Of a stretch of 64,000 nt of DNA, positions 21,733 to 34,611 are shown one piece after another. Numbering within the stretch: the first letter of the stretch is position 1; the number at the start of each line of letters is the position of its first letter. Source of the stretch: Isoperla grammatica. Lineage: Eukaryota > Arthropoda > Insecta > Plecoptera > Perlodidae. The translations under genes were made by a program, and so were the position numbers. Location of the stretch: NCBI GenBank assembly GCA_945910005.1, contig OX246741.1, positions 11,542,804 through 11,606,803 of the forward strand, read 5' to 3'. The notes below the pieces were generated by a model. The model was not told the DNA's origin. It saw nothing but the letters and a program-made list of their open reading frames with translations, and searched no databases.

Positions 21733-24700
21733 ACGATTTACTCAAAGATGGACGTATGTATACAGAAAGTTGATGGAAAACATTTTGCGCTTTCTTTTTG
21801 TTGAGGGGGTGGCTCTTGAGATCAACTCAGAGCATCAGAGGGCGGGTATTTTAGGGGTTGGCAGTAATCGGGGGGACGGAGGGATGAATAAATGTGTGTA
21901 GTATTGCTTCACAGCATGATTGCATGGTTACACTTTACAATAATCAACGGGCAATTTCCACTTAGCCATACAATTCGACCACTTGTTAGTTTAATAATCT
22001 ACAAGTATATAGAAATTGACAATCCATTCAGAGCGTTTGATTGAAGCTCGCCATGGTAAAAACCAGTAATTCCAAGAGTACTGATAACTGGACACTGCTA
22101 CACCAGACATACGTCAAGCGCTTCCAGGGAGATCAGGCAGTTTTTAAATTAAATATACGACAAATATTACCAAGCAATTAATCAAACTGAATAGAAATTC
22201 ATCTCCGTAAAATATATTCAGTTGAGAACAACTCATTTTTACATTAGTATGTCACGTAGACTACGTATACGCGTGACTCCTGGTGTCACATGGGGGAGTC
22301 TATTTATTATGCAAACGTATTTACCGACAAAACCACAACGATAAAATAATGCAAATTTTCCAACTGACAGTTCGTTTTCCATACGGCAATAATGCACGCC
22401 CGCCCCTCTGCACGATGATGATGATGATGATGATGGTGGCATCCCACAGCCAGAGATAAGTTATAATAAATGCAGCCGAGAATGTGTAAAACGATCAACG
22501 CAATTGCCTCGAGTTCACAGATGGACTAATTATAAATTCATCGTCCATCTAATTGCGTGCGAGATAGAGTATTTGGGAGCGTATGTTAACTGCAACATCT
22601 GTCGCCGAGGGTTGAGCCAGCGTCCGGAACCCAACGAAACGGCTCAATGTGAATACAAAGTTACAAACCGAGCGAAACTGGACAGTTCTCGGACACCGAA
22701 AAATGTTTATTGAGTTATTTTTATGTTTGTATTCTATATCTATAACAAAACCAAGGTCCTACTACTGCAAATTTATATGATGATTGATGAATGATGATGA
22801 GGAAGGGAGGAGACGAAGCTTGATACCGCCATGTAGCCTACTCCTGACGAAAATTACCAAGGGGACCATCGGCTTTACGTCCGTCCCATCTTTGACAACT
22901 TTCACTTTTGACCAGTGAAATAAGTTCCTCGACTTCCCTGGACTGCTGGGCAGTTGTATGATTCACGTCCGCGTCTGACCAGCAGCAATTGCAGAGTTAT
23001 ACAGGTTATAGAAACCAAGCGCTGACTGATGTACAGTGCGAGAGTTACAGAATCATCAATCATCGATCACTGACCTATAATATAGTAAACCATAGATGTG
23101 CTAACCGGTAGCCAAATAAATACGGCAGCCGTGACAAAAATACGTGTTGGCTGTTGCTGATATTAATTCATTCATGTGTATTTATATTTTATACATAGTT
23201 TATTTGTATATTTCAACACCCTCAGGCATATGGAATACAATTTGAAGTGACACTAAAGAAATACCGAATTAGAATATTAAAGAAATGCCAAACATACTAA
23301 CAGACCTTATTTTCGCCGTATTTTAGATACACGAAAAATGGAACCAGAGACTGATATGCGGCCAGAGGATAGAAGTATAGCGAAAGATCTGTTATCGGGT
23401 TTTTATGGTTTAACTATGGTTTCGATTTTGTATGCAACGGTTTGTAACAATATGTACTATATAGGTGACTGACTGTAGCCAATGTACTATTATAGGTTTA
23501 GTGCATGTGCTGTTTGGGGACAAGACTTGTAAAAAAATAATTTAAAGTTTGTAATTAGTTAATTCAAATAAAGTTTAAGAAACTCAAACGATAGCTGTTG
23601 TTAGTTCCTTCAGTGATTTCAGTATATATATATTCTGGTTTTGGCTATCAGCTAAATCTAGGTAAAGAAAAAGAACAATTTCATCAAAACATAAATTAGG
23701 ATCCCCATTCGTGGGTTTATTATTGAGAAACGTATAATTATTTGTCTCTCAACTCAGAGACATCTTCATTATCCGCTGTGTGAGACAGAGCAGTTGGGGG
23801 AGGGACAGCCCACGGTGACTAGATTAATTAATCGTTGGTGGAACCATGCCCTCCCCCCCCCCCCCCCGTATCTCACCCCGGTTATTAAGCGATAGTTTCA
23901 ATTTAAGTGGGTGCCTGTATATATGGCCACGCGCCGTCATCTAAGGTATTCAAATTTATGCCTTCCTTCCTTCCTTCCTCCTTCTTGCCTCACCTCACGA
24001 ACGACAGACACAGATGTGAAACATGTTGATGATTACTTTTACTGGTTCCTTTAAAACAAAACAAAAAATGTTTCGCTTCGATAGAGTAGCCGCAATTATT
24101 TACATAATTAAATTAAATGCTGTGTTGGGGAACGTTGCTGCAAGTTGAGAAAGCTCCAATGCAGATGGGCAGGGTTCGATTCGAAGATCTAACACTGACG
24201 TATACGAACGCAAAACTGAAGGCTGAAGAGTTATCAATTCTTGTAAACGATCAGAAAATAGCTATACTACTTCATTCAATATTTATTTGCATAACTGTTC
24301 AGGGTGTTTCTTAACAGATTGAAATAATTAAGATATTTTATGACAATGTTCGGTTAATCGTTAATGTAAAAAAAAACGTCGATGGACCAATTTTGCTGCC
24401 TCATATTCTAAAATATGCCGCTTTCTTCTACAACTCCACTGAAATAATCTTGTATGCAGATGTCGTAGAGTCGTGTAAGTGATTGGTAGAGCTAAACGTA
24501 AATAACATTGCAACGAAGCAACCCGTTACGACACAAAAGAAAATAAATGTAGAATTCAATATACCTCCAACAAACGATGCCACCAATACGCCAAACTTTT
24601 GTCTTGTTGTATGTATTACATAAATAATTTTGAATAATTTCTTGCTTGTATGTCCAGATCAATCCGTTTATAAAATGGATTCATAATAATTTTACAACAA

Positions 24701-24873
24701 ATAAGTCTTTAAGATTGATGAGGTCAAACATAAATAAAAACATATTTCTGTCCAACTATTTTTTTAATATTTTGATATTTTATTATTAGTATGTCTTTAC
24801 GTTTTGAGTTATTGACTAATGAAAAATAATTAATATCAAATTTATAATTGAATTGGACAATATAATAAATTAG
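21733..24873. other. Unannotated intergenic DNA
   Basis: No gene recognised. Contains a GAT microsatellite (22416-22436), a non-repetitive segment at 22450-22700 with homeodomain-type motifs and an AGATGGAC...GTCCATCT inverted repeat (22519-22550), a C run at 23853-23867 and a CCTT microsatellite near 23960-23978. Confidence 0.5.
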
Positions 24874-25195
24874 GATTCAGTTCCATCACTTCTTGTCTTA
24901 GGAATAAGTAAACGGTGACTTTGGAGCCGTACTAGCAACGAAGCACTCAATAAATTCAAAGTTGTTCTGAATCAGCCTTGTTGATACTGACATTTGTCCG
25001 CAGGTGTTCGCACTGTCCGATCACTGATTCATATGTTTCGTATTTGAAATATCGATCTTTGATTGGTTATCGCTCACTTGTCGATGGTGTCTGGAGCCTA
25101 CAGGATTGGTTTAGTCACTTTAAATGAAAGTCCCCCACTGCGAATCAGTTTCGTTATTGAGTGGGTAGACTCTAAATGTGATTTTTTTTTTTTAT
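24874..25195 (+). mobile_element. Family X retroposon, long copy
   Basis: Matches 12286-12611 block for block from GATTCAGTTCCATCACTTCT to GAGTGGGTAGACTCTAAATG, ending in a T-rich tail with a TTTATTTA motif. It keeps the CGTACTAGCAACGAAGCACT segment that is partly deleted in the 12-kb copy. Confidence 0.82.
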
Positions 25196-25339
25196 TTAAA
25201 ATGAAATTAACTGCCTAGAAAGGGTCGGAGTGACCGGGTTTAAATAACGTGACTTCGGACAACTGTCGACTAAATCATTGACATACGTCAGATGTAATCA
25301 GTCGCCGTCAATTGACGAGGACAAGTAAATCGCGTGAGG

Positions 25340-25379
25340 TGACGTCATAAAACCTGTGGATTGGCCCGTGCGCATGCGC
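25340..25379. promoter_or_regulatory. Promoter-like cluster: CRE, inverted CCAAT, NRF-1-type site
   Basis: Within 40 bp lie TGACGTCA (25340-25347), ATTGG (25360-25364) and the palindrome GCGCATGCGC (25370-25379). These are classic elements of TATA-less promoters. No coding exon follows convincingly: a 16-codon frame from ATG 25638 ends quickly and has no donor. It is a candidate promoter or enhancer only. Confidence 0.3.
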
Positions 25380-26960
25380 GGCCCATTAGTCTCGGTACAT
25401 TAGTACGTTCTGGGTGAGATATTGTTGTCGTGACATTCGGCGCAGGCGCAATTAAAGCGCTTTATGTCATGTGTGAAAGTCATTCGTCACGTATTTCTGT
25501 GTCGGGGGTGAAGTCGGGCACACTTTACACGTGACAGTTAATGTGGTGTGTCCGTTACTACTTCAAAAATACAAAACGAATAACGAGTAATAATTTTATC
25601 GATATTTAGAAATAGTTGGAGCTGTGCAAGACCAGAAATGTCTCGAAAAGTTCGATTTTCTTTTGAGGATAGCTTGATTTGCTCATAGATTGGCCAACAA
25701 TATCGGAATTCTTAATTTAGATAATTAATGATAAAATACATTTATTTTTCACGACATTTATAATTCAAAGTGTACAGTTCTCTTCTTTTGCATTATTGAT
25801 CCCTGAGTTAGAGCAATTCTATTTTTTATTGTAGCCATAATTAGAAAAGTTGGGTGAATGTTTAGCAAAATGTTTAGTCGTGCTCGATCTTGAAAATCGC
25901 TCTAAATTCAAGAATAATCTTATGTATCTCGCTCAATTTCACACGAACTGAAAACATCCTGGCCGAATAAAAACAGATATAAAGTATTAAAACAGCATCA
26001 CTGGACATGACAATCAACATAAAACCGCGAGATTCTCATTAACAGGTACGAAGACGCAAGTTTTCATTTTTAACTAAGATCATATCTAGCTTCGAGTATC
26101 AGCAAGTAAATCCTACAATGCCTACAAGAATGCCCAACACGAATTATTAATACCGTGCGCAATTAACGATTTAAAAAAAAAGATCTTCAAAAAACGTTTA
26201 AAATGATGTCAGTGATTGGTGGTTTCGCAAGAACTAAAAACTGAATTTAAAGTCGAATAGTTACAGTTGTCATTGTAAAAATTAATTCGTTAAAAATTAT
26301 TTAAATAAGTTCAAGAATAACACCCACGTGATTTTAAACATTTTTAATCTAGTTTTTAACGAAACCTCCTAATATATTAATAACCTTATAACCTTAACCT
26401 TATTGCCACTTGTCATTATATTATTATTACTCTACCTTATTAATCACCTTTCAAAAGAACATTACAAAAAAACATTTAATTTAGCGCGGTTTCAATATTG
26501 GGAGTGTCTAAGGAGATCAGGACATAATCACATGCCGGGATCCTGCGCAGGTCCTGGGGCAGGACTCAGGGCTAGTGTTCTTCCCCGAGCCAACGGTACA
26601 CAGCTTTTTTTCACTTCTTTTTTTACTGTAACGTTGTAAAAGCAAGATGGCCACCTGGCCAATGTTTTAATGAATAAACCTATGACACAGTCAAGTAACA
26701 ACCAAAGCCTTAATTCAAACGTTTATATGTCCATTAAAAAAATACGGAAACTCAGAAATGAAAGCCCCTTTTCCTTTGTGCCCGTCTTCTTGAAAAGGGG
26801 TAGTGGTTTTTTTTGCGCCAGTGTCTTGGATATCGGCGGCGAGAGTGGAGCATTGTTCATGTGTCACCTCGCACGTCACGAGCAGTTTGGGACATGTTTT
26901 GTGGGAAGTTCCCCGCGAACCTTTAACCTCGGGGCACAAAGAACTTAGAGAAGTCCCTCT
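25380..26960. other. Unannotated intergenic DNA
   Basis: No gene or element recognised. The stretch becomes GC-richer after 26820, leading into the following array. Confidence 0.5.
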
Positions 26961-26967
26961 TCTTTGG

Positions 26968-29395
26968 TTCAATGGCGGCTGCATTCAGGCCCGCCTTGAG
27001 ACGGCCTGCCTGGCCTAGCACGCGCCCTCAGGGGTGTCCGGTACGGTGCATGGCGTGGCTGCCAGGGGTGTACATAGAGAGCTTGGACAAGTCTCTCTTC
27101 TATGGTTCAATGGCGGCTGCATTCAGGCCCGCCTTGAGACGGCCTGCCTGGCCTAGCACGCGCCCTCAGGGGTGTACAGTACGGTGCATGGCGTGGCTGC
27201 CAGGGGTGTACATAGAGAGCTTGGACTATAGTCCCTCTTCTTTGGTTCAATGGCGGCTGCATTCAGGCCCGCCTTGAGACGGCCTGCCTGGCCTAGCACG
27301 CGCCCTCAGGGGTGTCCAGTACGGTGCATGGCGTGGCTGCCAGGGGTGTACATAGAGAGCTTGGACTATAGTCCCTCTTCTTTGGTTCAATGGCGGCTGC
27401 ATTCAGGCCCGCCTTGAGACGGCCTGCCTGGCCTAGCACGCGCCCTAGGGGTGTCCAGTACGGTGCATGGCGTGGCTGCCAGGGGTGTACACTGCATTCA
27501 GGCCCGCCTTGAGACGGCCTGCCTGGCCTAGCACGCGCCCTCAGGGGTGTACAGTACGGTGCATGGCGTGGCTGCCAGGGGTGTACATAGAGAGCTTGGA
27601 CTATAGTCCCTCTTCTTTGGTTCAATGGCGGCTGCATTCAGGCCCGCCTTGAGACGGCCTGCCTGGCCTAGCACGCGCCCTCAGGGGTGTCCAGTACGGT
27701 GCATGGCGTGGCTGCCAGGGGTGTACATAGAGAGCTTGGACTAGTCCCTCTTCTTTGGTTCAATGGCGGCTGCATTCAGGCCCGCCTTGAGACGGCCTGC
27801 CTGGCCTAGCACGCGCCCTCAGGGGTGTCCAGTACGGTGCATGGCGTGGCTGCCAGGGGTGTACACTGCATTCAGGCCCGCCTTGAGACGGCCTGCCTGG
27901 CCTAGCACGCGCCCTCAGGGGTGTCCAGTACGGTGCATGGCGTGGCTGCCAGGGGTGTACATAGAGAGCTTGGACTAGTCCCTCTTCTTTGGTTCAATGG
28001 CGGCTGCATTCAGGCCCGCCTTGAGACGGCCTGCCTGGCCTAGCACGCGCTCTCAGGGGTGTCCAGTACGGTGCATGGCGTGGCTGCCAGGGGTGTACAT
28101 AGAGAGCTTGGACTAGTCCCTCTTCTTTGGTTCAATGGCGGCTGCATTCAGGCCCGCCTTGAGACGGCCTGCCTGGCCTAGCACGCGCCCTAGGGGTGTC
28201 CAGTACGGTGCATGGCGTGGCTGCCAGGGGTGTACACTGCATTCAGGCCCGCCTTGAGACGGCCTGCCTGGCCTAGCACGCGCCCTCAGGGGTGTCCAGT
28301 AAGGTGCATGGCGTGGCTGCCAGGGGTGTACATAGAGAGCTTGGACTAGTCCCTCTTCTTTGGTTCAATGGCGGCTGCATTCAGGCCCGCCTTGAGACGG
28401 CCTGCCTGGCCTAGCACGCGCCCTAGGGGTGTCCAGTACGGTGCATGGCGTGGCTGCCAGGGGTGTACATAGAGAGCTTGGACTATAGTCCCTCTTCTTT
28501 GGTTCAATGGCGGCTGCATTCAGGCCCGCCTTGAGACGGCCTGCCTGGCCTAGCACGCGCCCTAGGGGTGTCCAGTACGGTGCATGGCGTGGCTGCCAGG
28601 GGTGTACACTGCATTCAGGCCCGCCTTGAGACGGCCTGCCTGGCCTAGCACGCGCCCTCAGGGGTGTCCAGCACGGTGCATGGCGTGGCTGCCAGGGGTG
28701 TACACAGAGAGCTTGGACTAGTCCCTCTTCTTTGGTTCAATGGCGGCTGCATTCAGGCCCGCCTTGAGACGGCCTGCCTGGCCTAGCACGCGCCCTCAGG
28801 GGTGTCCAGTACGGTGCATGGCGTGGCTGCCAGGGGTGTACATAGAGAGCTTGGACAAGTCTCTCTTCTTTGGTTCAATGGCGGCTGCATTCAGGCCCGC
28901 CTTGAGACGGCCTGCCTGGCCTAGCACGCGCCCTCAGGGGTGTCCAGTACGATGCATGGCGTGGCTGCCAGGGGTGTACATAGAGAGCTTGGACTAGTCC
29001 CTCTTCTTTGGTTCAATGGCGGCTGCATTCAGGCCCGCCTTGAGACGGCCTGCCTGGCCTAGCACGCGCCCTCAGGGGTGTCCAGTACGGTGCATGGCGT
29101 GGCTGCCAGGGGTGTACACAGAGAGCTTAGACTAGTCCCTCTTCTTTGGTTCAATGGCGGCTGCATTCAGGCCCGCCTTGAGACGGCCTGCCTGGCCTAG
29201 CACGCGCCCCCAGGGGTGTCCAGCACGGTGCATGGCGTGGCTGCCAGGGGTGTACATAGAGAGCTTGGACTAGTCCCTCTTCTTTGGTTCAATGGCGGCT
29301 GCATTCAGGCCCGCCTTGAGACGGCCTGCCTGGCCTAGCACGCGCCCTCAGGGGTGTCCAGCACGGTGCATGGCTTGGCTGCCAGGGGTGAACAT
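26968..29395. repeat. 138-bp minisatellite with a short variant, 19 copies
   Basis: The unit includes ATTCAGGCCCGCCTTGAGAC, GGCCTGCCTGGCCTAGCACG, GTGCATGGCGTGGCTGCCAG and a tail with GAGAGCTTGGACTA, CCTCTTCTTTGGTTC and AATGGCGGCTGC. Nineteen copies of the core can be counted. Most are 137-140 bp. About four (beginning near 27490, 27870, 28240 and 28612) follow a junction GTGTACACTGCATTC in which the tail is precisely missing. Recurrence of that junction suggests spread of one deletion by unequal exchange or gene conversion. Open frames across it are repeat artefacts. Confidence 0.95.
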
Positions 29396-29516
29396 AGCCC
29401 TATTACGGTCCAATGTGGTGGGAAGCAGAAGTTGGCATTGGTGTGCTGTATATGACTTCCAGGTACAATTACCCTAGGCAGTTGTATAGGTCGTTAGAGA
29501 TTTTCCTTGCTAGACG

Positions 29517-30530
29517 TGGACACCCCTACCCCCGTCACGTGCCACATCAGTACGTAGTCCATGGACACCCTTATCCCCATCATTCACAGATCAGCCATCA
29601 GTGAATGGACACCCCTACGCGATAATGTGGCAGAGTAGCTATAATGGACACCCCTACCTACATCACGAGACAGATGATTTAGCAGTGGTTGGACACCCTT
29701 ACCTACGTCACGTGACAGATGATTTAGCAGTGGTTGGACACCCCTACCTACGTCACGTGACAGATGATTTAGCAGTGGTTGGACACCCCTACCTACGTCA
29801 CGTGACAGATGATTTAGCAGTGGTTGGACACCCCTACCTACGTCACGTGACAGATGATTTAGCAGTGGTTGGACACCCCTACCTACGTCACGTGACAGAT
29901 GATTTAGCAGTGGTTGGACACCCCTACCTACGTCACGTGACAGATGATTTAGCAGTGGTTGGACACCCCTACCTACATCACGTGACAGATGATTTAGCAG
30001 TGGTTGGACACCCCTACCTATGTCACGTGACAGATGATTTAGCAGTGGTTGGACACCCCTACCTACGTCACGTGACAGATGATTTAGCAGTGGTTGGACA
30101 CCCCTACCTACGTCACGTGACAGATGATTTAGCAGTGGTTGGACACCCCTACCTACGTCACGTGACAGATGATTTAGCAGTGGTTGGACACCCCTACCTA
30201 CGTCACGTGACAGATGATTTAGCAGTGGTTGGACACCCCTACCTACGTCACGTGACGGATGATTTAGCAGTGGTTGGACACCCCTACCTACGTCACGTGA
30301 CGGATGATTTAGCAGTGGTTGGACACCCCTACCTACGTCACGTGACAGATGATTTAGCAGTGGTTGGACACCCCTACCTACGTCACGTGACGGATGATTT
30401 AGCAGTGGTTGGACACCCCTACCTACACCACGTGACAGATGATTTAGCAGTGGTTGGACACCCCTACCTACGTCACGTGACAGATGATTTAGCAGTGGTT
30501 GGACACCCCTACCTATGTCACGTGACAGTT
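29517..30530. repeat. 45-bp minisatellite, 20 regular copies plus 3 diverged
   Basis: Regular units start at 29646 and recur every 45 bp to 30501. Three diverged units precede them (about 29517, 29563 and 29606). The unit contains GGACACCCCTACCTACGTCA, CGTGACAGATGATTTAGCAG and TGGTT. Most copies include the perfect palindrome GTCACGTGAC. Because 45 is a multiple of three, one plus-strand frame is open from 29601 to 30665 with a 15-residue repeat. The other two plus frames contain a stop in every unit. Variation is mainly CpG transition. Confidence 0.97.
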
Positions 30531-31057
30531 CAGCCGTTGAGACTGCATTTAACGACTCTCCGCATCAGGTACACATTATGCAGTCCCAATGTTTTGGTTC
30601 GGATATTTGCTCTTCAGATAAGCCGATGTCGTAAATCCGTTGGAGCTTTGTCAATTGAGCCGTGAAAATCGATAAAGCATCTGTCAGAAAATCCGCGGAC
30701 ATAATTTCGGACTTAATTTAGCGGCAGTAAACCGGGAATATCTTTATTAATTTTATAGCCAGGGATGTGATTGTGAGTGAGGGTAATTTTACGGCTCTGA
30801 AATGAAGAGGGTTGGTGAGATTCCACTTGACAGAGCCCCAACTACCACAATTGCAAGTGTGTTACTGTAGTTTTCAACAGCCCTAACAGTAAAACTTGCA
30901 AGTATAGTTTACAACTCCAGCAGTAGCACAAGTTTACAAGTGCTGTTATGAACACTAACAATTACTAGACGGTTAGTCGTCAAACTTATTCATCGTCATC
31001 ATCATCATCTTCATTATTATAATGATGATAAAGACGTATACAGCGGCGCCGTCCGCG

Positions 31058-31125
31058 GTGGCTCATGCGGTTGGGGTGACGGTCCTAAAGCGTAAACCTC
31101 CTAAAGACATGGGTTCGAATCCTGC
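31058..31125 (+). repeat. tRNA-like SINE head
   Basis: GGTGGCTCATGCGGTTGGG resembles an A-box region and GGGTTCGAATCCTGC contains an exact B box, spaced roughly as in a tRNA. The arms pair poorly. About 260 bp downstream (31385-31440) is the SINE block CCAGTCGTAAGAGGCGGCAA, so the two may belong to one composite retroposon. Confidence 0.5.
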
Positions 31126-31384
31126 ATAGGTACGTTTTTTGTCCTGTATCTTCAACTGTCACCCCACGTTGCTTCGAATTACATGATTGCAATAATAGAG
31201 ACCTAAATCTTCAAGGGTAATGTTCATCCTAACACAAAGACTTTCTTGGCGGCTAACACATTTCATGATATTATTCATATTATCACAGATAAGAACTACG
31301 CTAATATTATTCACTATATTATCACTAATTTTTAACGAAGAACGTACACACAATAACTGAAATGATGTGTAACATCTAACCGGT

Positions 31385-31440
31385 AAAGATCGTCTGACCG
31401 TCCCAAGAGTGACTCTTCCAGTCGTAAGAGGCGGCAAAAT
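31385..31440 (+). repeat. SINE-family block
   Basis: The block AAGAGTGACTCTTCCAGTCG followed by TAAGAGGCGGCAAAATGACG matches the core of the SINE at 7294-7601 (GAGTGACTCTGCTAGTCGTA) and that at 52612-52690. Confidence 0.6.
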
Positions 31441-34400
31441 GACGTCCTCCCATTTTCATTTCCTCACCAAATCAAACCTCCAAAAAAACTCGAAAAATAT
31501 TACAAATTAATTAAGTTCTCTGTAGCATTTAAGTTTGTTTTAGGATTGTGATAAACACCGTCTCAACTGGATCTTTGTTGCAACAAGTGATTTTACATGA
31601 TGAAGGTGCGGGAACTAAGGCAACTATCTGATTCACACGCAGACTCACCCTAGGCCCTGGTAAACTCTGCACGCCCAACATTCAACCAGATTTATGAATC
31701 TTTAAAAATCTATGAAGAAAATCGAACAAATCCAAAAAAGTATTCTTTGTAACCTTTTCTATGAAATAAATAACACCATTCTGATGCGAAAGAGCAGCAC
31801 TTTATACCAACCCATTGAGCGAGGTACAAAGGCATCGACCGTATCGCCGATAAATCGCAAAGTTAGTGAAGCCAGAAGAGTGTTCACTCTAAACCGCAGG
31901 AAATATTACTGTTGTTGCCACCTGGATAACAATAAAAAAAACTAGTGCCGAATGTAAATCATTTTAAATTGAGGTTTCCCCCTTTTGCAACCATCGATCG
32001 AGTAACATATTTACGCAAAACAAGTGATTCATAGGGGGAAGTTTATGGTAAGTATTGATTCACCGTGAAAGTTGGTATTGGTATATACGAAAAAAATATT
32101 TGTAAATTTAAAGCATTTCAACAGTTGCATATTTTTCTCACTTTTCACTAAAAAAATATTGCACTTAAAAATCTAAATTTACGTACATGTGCATGATGTT
32201 TAAAAACTGCGGGGAAAATAACACATTCAATGTAGAAACTTCAATTAAAAACTAAAATAATAATACACTTCGCATAAATAAATTGGAAATACATTATTAA
32301 GTAAGCTAACTGAAACGCAGGAACAATGTTATTTTGAAAGAATATTCAACAGGGAAGGGAACTAAAAGAATGTTCGTATCAAAATGCAAATGTTCAAAAA
32401 CTTCTGAATACTCATGCGCCACCAAAACATGTTTTTCCGTTTTTCTTCACAATAGCTCTTAAGAAACTTCGCATCTTCAGTCCCCCCATTGCCAGGAACA
32501 AATTCAAATACGAGTTAGATAAGAAGGTAAACAATTGCGTCATCTGTCCACCGGGGGCAGGTGTGATGGGATCTTATACTGGGGGCGAGAACACCTTGAC
32601 GGCACTGCGGCAACAGGCGCCGACATAACGGAGAGTATACTGGGTTTACATCAAGCAACCACGAGATAGTGACGTGTTTCAGTAATATCTTGAGATCGAC
32701 ACAAAAACTGACAAAAAAGCAGTTGTGATAAAAAAAAGTATAATAAAAGGTTCCAAATATTTTTATCGTTTCGGTTGTTATTTCAGTAAATAATTCATTA
32801 AACATGATCTAATTGCTTCCCAAAAAAAAAAAAAAAAACTGTAAGACATCGCTGCAACGCACAGATACCAAGAAAAGAGAAACACAATATTACATTATTT
32901 ATTTTGAACATTTTGAATCCAGTTTTGATGTCTTACGAACCCACATCTTGTTGAATATTACAATAAAAAAACAATTATTTCTTCTGCTACTATTATTAAT
33001 AGAAATATTACCTGGAAATCAAACTCCCCAATAGTCAATATAAATTATTCATTGGTTTGGGCTTTTCAACGATTATTGCCTCGTAATGTCGATATAATTG
33101 CATGGGTTGATTCCAGTGGAATAACAATTATTAATAGGCTAGTATCAAAACATGAAGCAAATGTGGGCCATGACAGTCATCTATGAACGTTGAGCCTTAA
33201 ATCAGATCACCTCCATCGAACATAGGTAGATTGTTCGGATTTGAATATTTCTCGATCTTGTAGTTTCCTTAATCTGGCAGCACCTTGAGGTGGTGGGGTA
33301 GTTCTTCCTATGGGGGGTTATTGTGCCCATTGTGCACGATACGACCCCCTCCGTACCTGGATTGGCAAGGATCCCTAGGGGCCCCAACCAACTCACCACC
33401 CTTCTCGCAACACTTCGAATATATAGATCATGCTTCGTTATTAGATGGGCAGATGTTATACAGCCGCTCTAGACGGTATAAATTTTGTTTGTAATTTGGG
33501 CTTTTTCACTTTCGAATGACGTTTTCTTTCAATATTAAATTTATTAGCAAGAGTCGCATTGTTGTTGCGTTTTGTGGAGTTTCCACGCACATTGGGAGAG
33601 TTGTTCTGATACGCACGTTACAGTATTCCATGTCTTATATATTATCTATACCTGGACTCACTGAGACCCAAGCTAAATCACAGTTGCACTGTATCAAAAA
33701 CTCTAGCATTCACGGTACTGGCTCATTGTTTGGCAGTTTGACCCGAACTGTCCGCAATAGTTGACCCAGGGGATATTTTTAGGATTTTTCAGGGCCACAA
33801 CATTATAGAATGACGTTGACGTTGACCGAACGCCAATGTGCTGGGTCTGGGGCAATGCCCCAGCCGTCGAAAGCGAAAACGCGTGAACATTTTATAATGG
33901 CTTAAGAGGGATTTAACTATCAATATATTAAAACTAATATTTGTTTTCATTGAAGCTCCCTGATGAGAAACGAGGAGAAGTGAAGCTGTACGCGTTAATT
34001 TAGTTATGACGTAAGTAATAATGTTGAATGATTAGAAATTGAATCAATATTAGCAATATTACAGAGGAAATGGTCAGTTTAAGTGAGATAACATAAAAAC
34101 AGGGAAAGTATGTTAAAATTTGATACGAAAAGGTACCAGGGCGCGCCCTGCCCTGCCCTGCCCCGAATACACCACTGTCTAAACTTTCAAATCGAAAAAT
34201 TATTCAAATTTAAAAGTATTCCATACAATTTGTTTTCAGCGTGCATTTTTACTCGTAGCGTTGTCAATGGCGCGAGACACACACCCTTCAAGAGGACATC
34301 ATTGACGTAAACGCGACAGTAAGAAAATATGTTCATGAAAGTTTGATTAGTGTTGGTGCTTCCATTTAGTCCATGCCGCTCGGCTAATGTTAGAACTAGA

Positions 34401-34611
34401 AGTGGGCGTGTGTGAATGCGTGTATGTGTGCGTGTAGATGAGAACATACTCGCTCGGCCGACGTGTCTGCGTGTGCGTGTGCGTGTGAATGTCTATTGCG
34501 ACGCCTCGGAGCTCTGTCGGCCGTCGCGCGAACTTCTCGCTCCCCTCGCGCCGGCCTCATCGGCTCACTGCTGTCTCCTATCCCTGTGCACATGTGTGGA
34601 CCCGTCTTGCT

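Larger units (their letters stand above)
30535..34605. other. Unannotated intergenic DNA
   Basis: No gene recognised. Holds a tRNA-like segment at 31058-31125, a SINE-family block at 31385-31440 and a poly-A run at 32821-32837. A GC-richer unidentified stretch at 33270-33400 contains CACCTTGAGGTGGTGGGG. A GTGTGCGTGTG-rich segment at 34400-34490 leads toward the following array. Confidence 0.5.

Noticed and set aside
29646..30530. Regular direct repeats resembling a CRISPR array
   Set aside because: Units are contiguous with no unique spacers, and the host is a eukaryote.
29601..30665. 354-codon open frame with a 15-residue repeat
   Set aside because: It exists because a 45-bp unit lacks stops in one frame. 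Substitutions follow CpG decay and change amino acids freely, and no start context, signal peptide or flanking domain is seen. Annotated as a minisatellite.
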